A DNA stretch of 64,000 nucleotides, taken from NCBI RefSeq assembly GCF_007747995.1, contig NZ_CP036276.1:502001-566000 (forward strand). The letters run 5' to 3'. Below, in pieces: positions 33,639-42,905 of the stretch; the first letter of the stretch is position 1; the number at the start of each line of letters is the position of its first letter. The notes under the pieces were generated by a model. The model made no database searches, was not told where the DNA came from, and saw nothing but the letters and a program-made list of their open reading frames with translations. The stretch comes from Symmachiella dynata. Lineage in GTDB: Bacteria > Planctomycetota > Planctomycetia > Planctomycetales > Planctomycetaceae. A program made the position numbers and the translations under genes.

Positions 33639-34807
33639 ACTTCATCCATCAAATCGAACCGTATCTGACCGAGAACGATATCGCTGCCGTGACGGACTAC
33701 CTCCGCTCCGGCGGATGGTTGACGGAATTTCAAAAGACGGCGGAGTTTGAACAACGACTGGCGGAATTTGTTTCGGCCAAGCATGCCACGGTTGTCACCA
33801 GTGGAACGGCGGCGTTGTATCTGTCGCTGTTGGCGCTGGGCATCGGTCCGGGCGATTCGGTGATCGTCCCCGACTTTACGATGATCGCCACGCCGAACGT
33901 CGTGCGCTGGGCGGGGGCTGAGCCGATTCTGTGCGACGTCGATCCGCAAACCCTCTGTTTGGATCTCAACAAAGTCCGACTGCGTCCCGATACGTTGGCG
34001 ATGATCTACGTGCCGATCAATGGCCGTAGCGGCGACATGCAACAGGTGCGGCAGTTTTGCCGCAGTCACGGACTGGTGCTGATCGAGGATGCCTGCCAAG
34101 CGCTCGGTTCGCAATCAGCGGGACAAAAACTCGGCACGTTCGGCGACGTCGGCGTGTTTTCGTTCACCCCACACAAGATCATTACCACAGGGCAGGGGGG
34201 CGCCATTGTGACCAACGATGACGCTGTCGCTGAAAAAATCCGCAAATTAAAAGACTTCCATCGGCTGCAACCGGGCGTCGATCAGCACGATGGAATTGGC
34301 TTCAACTTCAAGTTCACCGACCTGCAAGCAGTGATTGGCATTGAACAGCTCAAGATCATCGAAGAGCGGATCGAAGGCCGGCGAAATGTGTGGCGGACCT
34401 ATGCCGAGCAGCTGGCCGACATTGAGTGGCTGCAGTTTCTACCGTTGGGTAGCGACGACACCGTACCGTGGTTCGCGGATGCATTACTCAACGGCGTGCA
34501 GAAACAACCGTTCTTGGATTACATGAAACAAAACGGCATCGGCTGCCGCACGTTTTACCCGCCGTTGCACACGCAGCCCCCTTATGCCGATCAAACGGGT
34601 GAGTTTCTGGTCTCGAGCGATATCGCAGCGCGGGGCGTGTGGTTACCGTCGTCGATTCAAATGCCCTCCGACGAACTCAACCGGGTGGTGGAGACAATTC
34701 GAGCGTACACGCCGCAAGCGATCGAGGAACAACAAACTCCGCTCCCCAAGCCGCACTGGGATTTGGCAAAGTCGCGCGTTGAAAGTCAGCAATCCGCATC
34801 GGATTGA
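33635..34807 (+). CDS. DegT/DnrJ/EryC1/StrS family PLP aminotransferase (second copy)
   Basis: 390 residues. SGGWLTEFQKTAEFEQRLAEF near the N-terminus, TSGTAALYLSLLALGIGPGD, VLIEDACQALGS with the PLP-binding Asp, and FSFTPHKIITTGQGG with the Schiff-base Lys identify the family. It differs clearly from the copy at 13037, so they should act on different keto-sugars. It overlaps the methyltransferase gene by four bases. The last ~25 residues are a Gln/Pro-rich tail overlapping the convergent reverse-strand gene by 22 bp. Confidence 0.92.
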   Translation: MNFIHQIEPYLTENDIAAVTDYLRSGGWLTEFQKTAEFEQRLAEFVSAKHATVVTSGTAALYLSLLALGIGPGDSVIVPDFTMIATPNVVRWAGAEPILCDVDPQTLCLDLNKVRLRPDTLAMIYVPINGRSGDMQQVRQFCRSHGLVLIEDACQALGSQSAGQKLGTFGDVGVFSFTPHKIITTGQGGAIVTNDDAVAEKIRKLKDFHRLQPGVDQHDGIGFNFKFTDLQAVIGIEQLKIIEERIEGRRNVWRTYAEQLADIEWLQFLPLGSDDTVPWFADALLNGVQKQPFLDYMKQNGIGCRTFYPPLHTQPPYADQTGEFLVSSDIAARGVWLPSSIQMPSDELNRVVETIRAYTPQAIEEQQTPLPKPHWDLAKSRVESQQSASD

Positions 34808-35196
34808 CGCTTGTCGCTCGACGGGACCCAGGTGTTGGCCCCTTCGGAGAGTCCACGAATGTCCTCCACTGAGGGAGGCCGATTCGGAGCTTCCATCTCG
34901 GATCGTTTCACGCGTTTGACTTTGACTTTGACCTTTTCTTTTTTGGGGCCCAAGCCGATCAAAGCGCCGTAACGTTCCTTCAGCGAGCGGCCATCGCGAT
35001 GATCACTCACCAACCAGACCAGGAACAGACACCCCAGGGTGACGGCTGCCATGATCCCGAACACACGTGGCGGATCGGGGCTGAATAACAAAATGGCTAC
35101 GCTGACAAACAGGATGCCCCCGGCGACGACAAACGCCACAGCCAGATAGGCGACCGCTTTGTCACCCGATCGTCCGCGATTTCGACCAGTTACCAT
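34786..35196 (-). CDS. Small membrane protein, unknown function
   Basis: About 136 residues. Two membrane helices (AVAYLAVAFVVAGGILFVSV and FGIMAAVTLGCLFLVWLV) in the first ~75 residues, then a very basic stretch KKEKVKVKVKRVKRSE and an acidic, Pro-rich tail with the likely cytoplasmic end. No family recognised. ATG 35196 follows GGGAGG; a TTG at 35208 overlaps that site. It lies 53 bp after rseP on the same strand, perhaps cotranscribed, and its end overlaps the convergent aminotransferase gene by 22 bp. Confidence 0.7.
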   Translation of the reverse strand: MVTGRNRGRSGDKAVAYLAVAFVVAGGILFVSVAILLFSPDPPRVFGIMAAVTLGCLFLVWLVSDHRDGRSLKERYGALIGLGPKKEKVKVKVKRVKRSEMEAPNRPPSVEDIRGLSEGANTWVPSSDKRQSDADC

Positions 35197-35248
35197 TGCG
35201 CCTCCCAAGACGGACCGGGGAATCCGCGGCCGCCGTTGCCGGCACCGC

Positions 35249-37309
35249 TTACATTTTCCACCAGCCGAGCAAGTGCATGAAAATGTCGAGGGACAAGACC
35301 CACAGCATCAAACACAAGACGAAACATAACCCCACATAATTTGCGGCGATCATGACTCGTTCACTTGCCGGTTTACCACGAATTCCTTCCCAGATCAAGA
35401 AAACCATATGCCCGCCATCTAGGACAGGAATCGGCAGGAAGTTCAGCACGGCCAAACTAACGCTCAATAGGCCCAAAAACCAAAGCAGATCGCCTAGGCC
35501 TTTTTCGGAAAAATGGTACGCCGTTTCAGCGATCCCCAACGGACCCCGCAGCGCCTTGGGCGAAACGCGACCCGTCGCTAGATTGCGGAGCGTGAGATAA
35601 ATTTCCAGCAACGAAGACTTCGTGCGGTTGTAGGCCAACGACAGGCTTTCGCCATAGGTGGCCGCTTTGCGGCGTTCGGTGAGCATGTTGAGGGGGATTC
35701 CCCGAATCGGCAGATACCATTCGCTGCCCATCTGATCGCGCGGTTGGGGAGCGAGTTTTTTGGTCGTGTACTCTTGCCCCGAATCCTGTTCGGAGATTTG
35801 CAAGACAACTTCTGCTTCCGGATGTTGTTGCATCGCCCAAAACGCGAACGCCCAATTGATCGGGTCCTCACTTTTGTTGTCAAAAATTATCGGTTTGGCT
35901 TCTTGGGTGATCGGCGGAAAGAACTCGATGCTTTTAATAAAGCTCGGCTTGCCTCCGCGATTCACTTCTCCAAAGGCGGGGCTTCCCTCTTCGACTTTGA
36001 GGACCAACGGCATCACTTGATAGCCGATCCCGATTGCCGGAATGGTCAGTGGGATCGAAGGACCCGTCGGGGTTTCGGTCCAACCGGGACGGTCATCGGG
36101 TGTGATGGTGCATTCGATCGATTCTTCCTGTCCGGACGTGCTGCGTTTCACGCGAATTTTGATTTCCTGCCCGTGCAATGTCGCCAGGTAATCGGGCAAT
36201 TCTAAAGCGTTTAAGTCAGCGCCGACTTCGCGTTCGCCATCGGTCTCGCTGATGATGTGTGTGATCTTGTCGTCAACGGCCAACGGTGGTTGGGCGGTTG
36301 TTGCCGGTGAACCCTGTTGGATGGCCGTAATCGGCCCGATATCCATTTTCAGGCCCAATGTATGGAAATAGTTGGGCGGGGTTTTGATTTCGTGTGTTGT
36401 CGGCGTCTCGCCTTTTTTACCCCGTTTGACGGTGAACGTGACTTCTTGCCCGCGGCGCCGCGCCAAGACGTTTTGCAGATCGGCATAGCCTGAAATATCA
36501 ACTTCGTCGATCTTGACGATCTCGTCTCCGCCCTCAAAGGGAGGGGTAGATTTTGCGGCAGCTGTGCCCGGGATCGTCACGGTTGCTTCTTCCCCCTCGG
36601 CGGCCTGCGGCAACCGCATGCCCAGGCTGGGGGCTACGCCGACGGTGGGGATGATGTCGCCGGTTTTGGGGACGAGCGTGGTCGTGAAATCCTCTTCGGT
36701 CATCTTCACGCCGTCATAAATCCGGCGAATCCCCTTCACATGGACATCGCCAGAGGAGAGCGCGATTTCTTGCCGCAGATCGATAAACCTTAGCGGCCGA
36801 CCGGTGCGACCGTTCACCTGTGTGAATTCGTCTCCCGTGCGCAGACCCGCGACCCAAGCAGGATCACCTGGCCGGGTATAGCCGACGACCGCCGGTGTGA
36901 ATTCAACGCCCAATTTGAAGGCGAACAGGAAGAACAGTACTGAGGTGAGCAGGTTCATGATCACGCCGGCGGAGATAATCGCCATCCGCTGCGGCACCGA
37001 CTTGGCGGTGTAGGAGCGTGGATCCTCGGCGAGATCTTCGTCGGTTTCTTGGCTGGGATCCATATCGTCCTGGCCGAGCATCTTCACGTATCCCCCAAAG
37101 GGAATCAGCGAAAGCGCATACTCGGTTTCCCCCCACGTCCGGGACCAGATCACCGGTCCGAAACCGATGCTGAATCGCTCCACATTGACGTCGCACCATT
37201 TGGCGACGGCAAAGTGGCCCAACTCGTGGATGAAAATGACAAAGCCCAGACCCAGCGCCGCCAAAAGAATGCTGGGAACTGAACTCAACGACAAGGCTAG
37301 GATCGCCAC
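35249..37309 (-). CDS. rseP: RseP-like site-2 protease, enlarged
   Basis: About 686 residues, against ~450 for typical RseP. The first membrane helix carries the zinc motif HELGH (28-32), and the last third carries LDGGH near 630 with the third zinc ligand Asp. VERFSIGFGPVIW and PFGGYVKMLGQDD follow the first helix, as in the family. The long middle has PDZ-like blocks (GDEFTQVNGRTGRPLRF, GGDEIVKIDEVDISGYADLQN and at least one further unit), which accounts for the extra length. GTG 37309 follows AGGAG by 8 bases and overlaps the end of dxr; ATG 37333 would lie deep in dxr. It cuts membrane-bound regulators such as anti-sigma factors. Confidence 0.92.
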   Translation of the reverse strand: MAILALSLSSVPSILLAALGLGFVIFIHELGHFAVAKWCDVNVERFSIGFGPVIWSRTWGETEYALSLIPFGGYVKMLGQDDMDPSQETDEDLAEDPRSYTAKSVPQRMAIISAGVIMNLLTSVLFFLFAFKLGVEFTPAVVGYTRPGDPAWVAGLRTGDEFTQVNGRTGRPLRFIDLRQEIALSSGDVHVKGIRRIYDGVKMTEEDFTTTLVPKTGDIIPTVGVAPSLGMRLPQAAEGEEATVTIPGTAAAKSTPPFEGGDEIVKIDEVDISGYADLQNVLARRRGQEVTFTVKRGKKGETPTTHEIKTPPNYFHTLGLKMDIGPITAIQQGSPATTAQPPLAVDDKITHIISETDGEREVGADLNALELPDYLATLHGQEIKIRVKRSTSGQEESIECTITPDDRPGWTETPTGPSIPLTIPAIGIGYQVMPLVLKVEEGSPAFGEVNRGGKPSFIKSIEFFPPITQEAKPIIFDNKSEDPINWAFAFWAMQQHPEAEVVLQISEQDSGQEYTTKKLAPQPRDQMGSEWYLPIRGIPLNMLTERRKAATYGESLSLAYNRTKSSLLEIYLTLRNLATGRVSPKALRGPLGIAETAYHFSEKGLGDLLWFLGLLSVSLAVLNFLPIPVLDGGHMVFLIWEGIRGKPASERVMIAANYVGLCFVLCLMLWVLSLDIFMHLLGWWKM

Positions 37310-38463
37310 TGCTGTATCTCCTCTCGCGCCCATCCGTCCTGCCGTAATAATTCAGTCATGGTCGGATCGGGGTCGAAATTGTGAGCATCTAAAATCGCGC
37401 GACAGGCGCGAGGGATTTCGGAAAAACGAAGGTCGCCCGCCAAAAACCGAGCCACCGCTCCTTCATTGGCGGCATTCAAAACCGCCCCGCACGTACCGCC
37501 CCGCTCGGCAACCTCAAAGCCCAGTTGCAACCCGGGGAAATTTTCCAGGTCCGGCGGATCGAATTGTAGGTTCATACCAGTCGACCAGTCCAGCTTGCGT
37601 GCCACTCCACTCACGCGGCGGGGATAGGTCAACGCATACTGAATCGGCAATTTCATGTCGGGCGGCGATAACTGGGCAATCACAGAGCCGTCCACGAACT
37701 CCACAAACGAATGTATGATCGATTGCGGGTGAATGACAACTTCAATTTGGTCCACAGACAGCCCAAATAGCCATTTTGCCTCAATTATTTCCAGCGCCTT
37801 ATTCATCAATGTCGCCGAATCGATCGTGATTTTGGCACCCATATCCCAAGTCGGGTGTGCCAGCGCCATTTCCGGGGTGACGTCCGTTAGCTGCTCCCGT
37901 TTCCAGCCGCGAAACGGTCCGCCGCTGGCGGTGAGCACCACCCGTTTGACCTCGCTGGGGTGTCCTGATTTCATCGCCTGATAAATCGCGCTGTGTTCGC
38001 TGTCGACGGGAATAATCGTCGCCCCATGTTCGGCGGCTGCCTTCATCATCAACCCGCCGGCCATGACTAAAGGTTCTTTATTGGCAATGCCGACCCGCTT
38101 ACCGGCCGAAATGGCGGCCGAGACGCCGCGCAAACCGGCGACTCCCACAATTCCACAGATGACAACATCCGCTTCGTCCGCTGCTGCGACATCTTCAATG
38201 GCATCGGTCCCAAAGCAAAGTTCGGTGTCGCTGCCGAATTCCGAGGTCTCCACGCGACTGCGAATACGCTCGTCGCTGAGTACGGACCACCGGGGGCGGT
38301 ATTTACGACTTTGAGCGGCCAAGTCCCGCCAACTGGTGTGCGCGGTCAACCCGAGCACTTCCATGTTGTTCCCCAACCCCTCGACGACCTCAAGACAACT
38401 CGTGCCGATCGAGCCGGTCGAGCCAAGGATCACAATACGGTTGTGCGAGGAATCGTCGTTCAT
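37297..38463 (-). CDS. dxr: 1-deoxy-D-xylulose 5-phosphate reductoisomerase
   Basis: 388 residues. IVILGSTGSIGTSCLEVV is the NADPH-binding start; IANKEPLVMAGGLM, IPVDSEHSAIYQAM (metal-binding Asp and Glu) and LTASGGPFRGW with MGAKITIDSATLMNKALEIIEAKWLF are family signatures. The enzyme makes 2-C-methyl-D-erythritol 4-phosphate in the non-mevalonate isoprenoid pathway. dxr followed by rseP is a common gene order in bacteria, and the two overlap here. The start is ATG 38463 with no strong ribosome binding site. No lipid genes such as uppS or cdsA lie between them. Confidence 0.97.
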   Translation of the reverse strand: MNDDSSHNRIVILGSTGSIGTSCLEVVEGLGNNMEVLGLTAHTSWRDLAAQSRKYRPRWSVLSDERIRSRVETSEFGSDTELCFGTDAIEDVAAADEADVVICGIVGVAGLRGVSAAISAGKRVGIANKEPLVMAGGLMMKAAAEHGATIIPVDSEHSAIYQAMKSGHPSEVKRVVLTASGGPFRGWKREQLTDVTPEMALAHPTWDMGAKITIDSATLMNKALEIIEAKWLFGLSVDQIEVVIHPQSIIHSFVEFVDGSVIAQLSPPDMKLPIQYALTYPRRVSGVARKLDWSTGMNLQFDPPDLENFPGLQLGFEVAERGGTCGAVLNAANEGAVARFLAGDLRFSEIPRACRAILDAHNFDPDPTMTELLRQDGWAREEIQQWRS

Positions 38464-39005
38464 AAAATAATGACTACGGCAACAGGATTGCTAGCGGACT
38501 ACGGGTGGGACTTGCACCCGTTTGCTGTACGCGTCAATTGCCGCGCCAACCGATGCTGGTCTTTGAATTTAAAGTTGGACTATTTGGTCGACAGGCTCGA
38601 ATTGGGGCGTTGGCGCGTTCAGGCCACTGCGCAACGACTGTTTGCAGCGGAAAAAATTCATATCTAAGCTGTCCAGCGACCAATCAGCGGATGATTTTAG
38701 AAGTTGCCCTCATTTCTCGCAAGTGGCATTCAGCAATGATGTTAATGACGCTCAGGCGACCAAAGTGTCGAAGAATCGTCCGCTGCGAACAGCACCCGAT
38801 CCCATTTCAGCACGATCTTCGATTTTCACCAAAAGTCGGCTATAAATGGCAACAACAGCTCATAAGCTCGCGTCCCGCCCAGATCTTTACCCATTGGAAC
38901 TCAATGGACTCCCCACAACGACCACGAGGCCTCCTAAAATACAACAGAACTCTCCCCCCGCGGTTTTCCACAGCCTAAAGCCCACAGCCTAGAGCCTAAT
39001 AAAAA
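38464..39005. other. Gap between dxr and the decarboxylase gene
   Basis: 542 bases with no convincing gene. The right end has a run of word-like direct repeats, CACAGCCTAAAGCC / CACAGCCTAGAGCC at 38965-38998, just before the next start codon. Similar CCTAGA/TTAGGC words occur at about 48065-48085. Promoters for both flanking genes should be here but were not fixed. Confidence 0.4.
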
Positions 39006-40655
39006 ATGTCCTACCTCGACATCGTCAGTGAACTGCAAACCGCTTTTCCGCAACCTGTCTCCGATCGGTTGCATGATTCGTATTTTGTCTTCTCCTTCAT
39101 GCGTGCGCTCGACCAGCTGGATGCGATGAAATCGGTTAAGCCGTTGTTGGGGCAACCGATTGAGTTGGACTACGACAGTGCTCGGCAGCGACGGATGGAG
39201 GACGCGCCGCACTCGGTCGAAGAGGTTTCCGAAGAGTTGGTCGGATATCTGTCCGGCATGTTCATTTGGGGACATCCCCGCTCGCAGATCAACGTTGGCC
39301 CCTCACCCACAATCCCCAGCGTGATCGGCGGATTGCTGCCGTCAATCTATAATCCCAATCTGTGCAGTGACGAATCGGCGCGGGGCGTCGTGATGGCGGA
39401 GTTGGAATCGGTGGCGATGACGGCCGACTTGGTGGGTTACGATCCGCAACGGGCGGGCGGCTTATTCACGTTCGGCGGAACCGGTACCACGTTATACGGC
39501 GCGAAAATCGGTCTCGAAAAAGCTTGCCCCGGGACCATGACCCACGGCATTCGCGAACCGGCGCACTTACTCTGCTCCACGCAGGCGCATTACGCCTGCC
39601 AAACGGTCGCAGGGTGGATGGGATTGGGGCATCAAAACGTGGTGCACGTGCCGAGCGATCCAGAAAACGCCATCCGCCCCTGCCTGCTGGAAACCCATTG
39701 CCGCGCGTTGTTGGATCGCGGAGTAAAGATTGCCGTGATTGTCGCCACGATGGGAACCACCGACGCATTTGGGTTGGACGACCTGCAAACGATTTATGAT
39801 TTGCGCGAACAGTTAATCAGCGACTATGACCTGGACTATCGCCCGCACATTCATGCCGACGCCGTCATCGGTTGGGCTTGGGCGGTGTTTAATGACTACG
39901 ACTTCGAAACCAATCCGCTGGCATTTCCCCCGAGAACAATCCGGTCGTTGGCCGGCACGCGGCGGCGCATCAAGCATCTGCATCTGGCCGATTCGATGGG
40001 CATCGATTTCCACAAGACCGGCTTTGCGCCGTATGTCTCGAGCCTATTCTTGTGCAAGGATGCGGGGGACTTAAAGTTGATAACGCGCGACGAAGAGACG
40101 ACGCCGTATTTGTTCCAAAGCGGCAAATACCATCCCGGCAAATATACGTTAGAAACGACGCGCAGCGGCAGCGGTCCCATGGCGGCGCTGGCGAACTTGA
40201 GGCTGTTCGGTAAGGACGGCCTGCGTTCGTTGTTGGGGCATCTGGTGTCGATGGCTGAGTCGCTGCGGGAACACTTGGATAGCCATCCGGCGATTCACGT
40301 ACTCAACGGCAAAAACTTCGGCCCGGTGACACTCTTCCGCGTCTACCCCGACGACGTGGATACCTTTTCGTTCCCAGACCGCGAACAATCCGACGCGCGG
40401 CATCGAGAACAGTTATTACAATACAACGACTATAATCGCCGCGTTTTTGAATTGATCCAAGATGAGGCCCTGCAAGGCCGTGGAGTCGTGTTGTCGTTAA
40501 CAGACTGCTATCGCGAAACAGACTACGGCGAACCGATCGTAGCACTCAAGTCCTACATCATGAGCCCCTTTTCGACCGAATGGTACGCAGGCCAGGTGCT
40601 GGAGTCGGTACTCCGCGCGCGGGAGTTAGTGGCCCAAGATTGTCAGCCGGAGTGA
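39006..40655 (+). CDS. Group II PLP-dependent decarboxylase
   Basis: 549 residues. GGTGTTLYGAKIGLEKA is the PLP phosphate region, STQAHYACQTVAGWMGLG follows with the ring-stacking His, IVATMGTTDAFGLDDL precedes the Asp-containing HIHADAVIGW, and DSMGIDFHKTGFAP carries the Schiff-base Lys. These are the markers of glutamate/tyrosine/aromatic-amino-acid decarboxylases. The N-terminal ~85 residues are longer than usual. The amino-acid substrate cannot be read. It stands alone with a repeat-rich gap on both sides and no obvious partner, so its pathway is open. Confidence 0.9.
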   Translation: MSYLDIVSELQTAFPQPVSDRLHDSYFVFSFMRALDQLDAMKSVKPLLGQPIELDYDSARQRRMEDAPHSVEEVSEELVGYLSGMFIWGHPRSQINVGPSPTIPSVIGGLLPSIYNPNLCSDESARGVVMAELESVAMTADLVGYDPQRAGGLFTFGGTGTTLYGAKIGLEKACPGTMTHGIREPAHLLCSTQAHYACQTVAGWMGLGHQNVVHVPSDPENAIRPCLLETHCRALLDRGVKIAVIVATMGTTDAFGLDDLQTIYDLREQLISDYDLDYRPHIHADAVIGWAWAVFNDYDFETNPLAFPPRTIRSLAGTRRRIKHLHLADSMGIDFHKTGFAPYVSSLFLCKDAGDLKLITRDEETTPYLFQSGKYHPGKYTLETTRSGSGPMAALANLRLFGKDGLRSLLGHLVSMAESLREHLDSHPAIHVLNGKNFGPVTLFRVYPDDVDTFSFPDREQSDARHREQLLQYNDYNRRVFELIQDEALQGRGVVLSLTDCYRETDYGEPIVALKSYIMSPFSTEWYAGQVLESVLRARELVAQDCQPE

Positions 40656-40686
40656 CGTGGATTGGGCAAACAGAAAAAACAAAGGC

Positions 40687-40874
40687 CTCACGCAAAGTCG
40701 CAAAGCCCGCAAAAGAGGCGCAGGGGATCGACCACGTTGTGAATGACGGCTGCTTGGCGGGGATGCCGTTTCTGTACTTGATTTGTTTCAGCGCGTTGGA
40801 CGCGATCCACACCAGCTGATATCCAGCGCTATCGTCGTTGCAAATCTCTTTGCGAGCTTCGCGACTTTGCGTGA
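40687..40874. repeat. MITE-like 188-bp element, copy 1
   Basis: Ends are inverted repeats: CTCACGCAAAGTCGCAAAG... at 40687-40713 matches the complement of 40848-40874 at 25 of 27 positions. Copy 2 at 40949-41136 has the same length and similar interior. Both interiors include a short shared protein-like string (PFLYxIxFSALDxIxTS on the + strand). Confidence 0.85.
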
Positions 40875-40948
40875 GGCTTTCTTTCAACCCACGATTGGAT
40901 CATCATCCCCGCGTTACGAGTCCCTGTGCCCAACGCCAAAGTAAAAAA

Positions 40949-41136
40949 CTCACGCAAAGCCGCGAAGGCCGCAAAGACATCATCGGGAGAAACCGATTCC
41001 AACATGGCGGCTGTGTGGTGCGGATGCCGTTTCTGTACTCGATTTATTTCAGCGCATTGGACGTGATCTACACCAGCTGATACCCAGCACTATCGTCGTT
41101 GCAAATCTCTTTGCGAGCTTTGCGGCTTTGCGTGAG
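40949..41136. repeat. MITE-like 188-bp element, copy 2
   Basis: CTCACGCAAAGCCGCGAAG... at 40949-40976 matches the complement of 41109-41136 at 26 of 28 positions. The ~45 bp after each copy (TTTCTTTCAACCxACGATTG...) are also alike, so a ~260-bp unit was duplicated in tandem. The sequence between 40656 and 41198 holds nothing else. Confidence 0.85.
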
Positions 41137-41198
41137 GATTTCTTTCAACCAACGATTGATCCACATCCCCGCGTTACGGGCGACTCCACTTCGTCACC

Positions 41199-41999
41199 CT
41201 AACGATAGGACCGACCGCGCGGCGTTTGCCAAACTGTTGCCGCCGATGGGGCGGGAACGAATTTTTTGCTGGCGGTGGTCGTTGAGCTGCGATAACCGTC
41301 GTAGCGATCGTTGGATGCTGCTCGACGCGGAATGCTTGTGGAACGTGACACGTTTGTGGAGCGACCCGATTCATCGAATTCAGGATCCGGCACCGGCGCC
41401 AATGATGAACTCTCGTAGGAGCGACGCGGAATCGGATTCGTAGCCAACGGTGTGGAGATCGGTGCGGTGACGATGGGTGTCGATAGCGGCGGCAACAGGG
41501 CCGTGTTGTATGTTGTATAGACCGGCGGGATATAGCTGGTCGTGTAAGACGTTTGGTAGCTGATGCGTTGTTCGGGAACCAACTGTGTCGTCACCCGCGG
41601 AATTCGCCGCGTGACTTGATAGGGCACGGTCCGTTGCGAGAGTTGGGTTTGATACCCTTGCTTGGCAACGGTCTTGGTGGTGAGCTTGGGCACCCAGACC
41701 TGTTGGTAGCTCCCTTCATCCACGGTCACATTTTCGTACGTCGTCACCGGCACGCTTTGGTAGAAAGATTCTTGCCGGTATTCGGTTTGTGCCACGTCTT
41801 GATAGGAGATTTGTTGCTGTTGGCGGTATTGCGTCGAGACCACCGGCTGCACATAGGCCTGTGTCACCGGTTGCGGAGCTGGCGCCGCGCAGGTCGTACA
41901 ACAATCAAAACAAGGCAGTCCCCATTGTGCACGAGCCACGTTTCCGGAGCCTGCACTGATTGCCAAAAAGATTACGCCGCACGAGATGACTCTCAACAT
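41199..41999 (-). CDS. Secreted Tyr/Gln/Thr-rich protein, unknown function
   Basis: 266 residues. A signal sequence (ISCGVIFLAISAGSGNVARA) precedes a short Cys cluster (CFDCCTTC) and a long low-complexity part rich in Tyr, Gln, Thr and Val, with repeating V-P-Y/T-x-V words (SFYQSVPVTTYENVTV, SQRTVPYQVTRRIPRV). The rhythm recalls YTV-type proteins but with few Cys. The end is Ser/Arg/Thr-rich. It is a probable cell-surface protein. No family is recognised with certainty. It runs towards the tandem 188-bp repeats. Confidence 0.78.
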   Translation of the reverse strand: MLRVISCGVIFLAISAGSGNVARAQWGLPCFDCCTTCAAPAPQPVTQAYVQPVVSTQYRQQQQISYQDVAQTEYRQESFYQSVPVTTYENVTVDEGSYQQVWVPKLTTKTVAKQGYQTQLSQRTVPYQVTRRIPRVTTQLVPEQRISYQTSYTTSYIPPVYTTYNTALLPPLSTPIVTAPISTPLATNPIPRRSYESSSLAPVPDPEFDESGRSTNVSRSTSIPRRAASNDRYDGYRSSTTTASKKFVPAPSAATVWQTPRGRSYR

Positions 42000-42393
42000 G
42001 TTTCCTAATCTCCCTTCGTCGCCTGTGATTCTTTACTAAGGATCACTGAGGACGATTGTTTTCATCTCAATGAACGATTCGGTGGCCCGCTTGAATACGA
42101 TGTTCCACACAACAACCGCACGAAACAAACTCTACGGTTCACTCATCGGCAAAATCGTCAAACTCGGATTATTTTAATTTGGCCGCAGCGAATAAAAGAT
42201 TACGAACCGCTCTGATCTGGGCGTCAAAATTCCGGCGGGATGTCGGGAATTGGGGCGAGCGTGTTGACTGAGGACGCTGGCGTCGGCTCCGAGACTCCGC
42301 TAGAATGCGGAACTTCGTTGTGAAATACATTTCAGGCGGCGCGGCGGATCAACGGATCCGCGACCGTCAGCCAGTCTTAGCGGAACTCGATCG
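42000..42393. other. Divergent intergenic region
   Basis: 394 bases between divergent genes, AT-rich in the middle (about 42165-42200). Both promoters should lie here. A TTGACT at 42261 has no -10 at the right distance. No repeat or RNA gene recognised. Confidence 0.4.
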
Positions 42394-42807
42394 ATGTTGG
42401 AATCGTTTAAACTTCTGTTGTTAGCAGTGTGGCAGGTCGTATGGGAAGCGGGTGTCGTGATCGGCCCCTGGATTCCTCTCATTGCTTGGTGCGTCTTCTG
42501 GCTGTTTGCTGTGAATTGGAACAAGCTCCGCGTGGTCCTGCGTGGCGGCGGATGGATTGCTTTGTTGCTGATTTGTGCTGCAGCTGTCCTGGTCTGGGGT
42601 TCAGTCGCCCCGGGGACGCATGACTTCGGCATTCCCGGCGAGGATTACGCCGGCAACTCAAACTTCGTCGGAAAAACCGTCTACGTCACCGGCTTGCTCT
42701 GCATCATGCTGCTCTGCGGAGCGGTGCAAAACAGCGGGGCCTGCGATCGATTTTGCAACTTCTCCGACGATCTCGACGAAGAACCAGCGGACGCTGCCCA
42801 CCATTAG
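42394..42807 (+). CDS. Small membrane protein, unknown function
   Basis: 137 residues with three hydrophobic segments: VVIGPWIPLIAWCVFWLFAV, GWIALLLICAAAVLVW and VYVTGLLCIMLLCGAV. Between the second and third is a short, probably exposed loop with GTHDFGIPGEDYAGNSNF. The tail is acidic with Cys and two final His. No family recognised. It begins with an ATG preceded by GGAAC. The planctomycete-style sulfatase follows 98 bp later with a dispersed repeat in between. Confidence 0.65.
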   Translation: MLESFKLLLLAVWQVVWEAGVVIGPWIPLIAWCVFWLFAVNWNKLRVVLRGGGWIALLLICAAAVLVWGSVAPGTHDFGIPGEDYAGNSNFVGKTVYVTGLLCIMLLCGAVQNSGACDRFCNFSDDLDEEPADAAHH

Positions 42808-42827
42808 ATACAGAAAAGTATAATAAT

Positions 42828-42861
42828 TTAGCCACGGATCTACACAGATAAAACACGGATA
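42828..42861. repeat. Dispersed CCACGGAT-type repeat copy
   Basis: TTTAGCCACGGATCTACACAG... between the membrane protein and sulfatase genes. It is the complement of the ATCCGTGTTCATCCGTGGC string that lies inside the sulfatase leader (42953-42984), so the two copies form a wide inverted repeat around the sulfatase start. Confidence 0.7.
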
Positions 42862-42905
42862 GAAGACAGAAAAGACTCGCGACGACCAAAATTTAGGAGA
42901 GACCG

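Noticed and set aside
40687-41136. CRISPR or tandem coding duplication at the CTCACGCAAAG repeats
   Set aside because: Only two copies with inverted ends and no spacers; the frames inside are short and have no starts. A MITE-like pair fits better.
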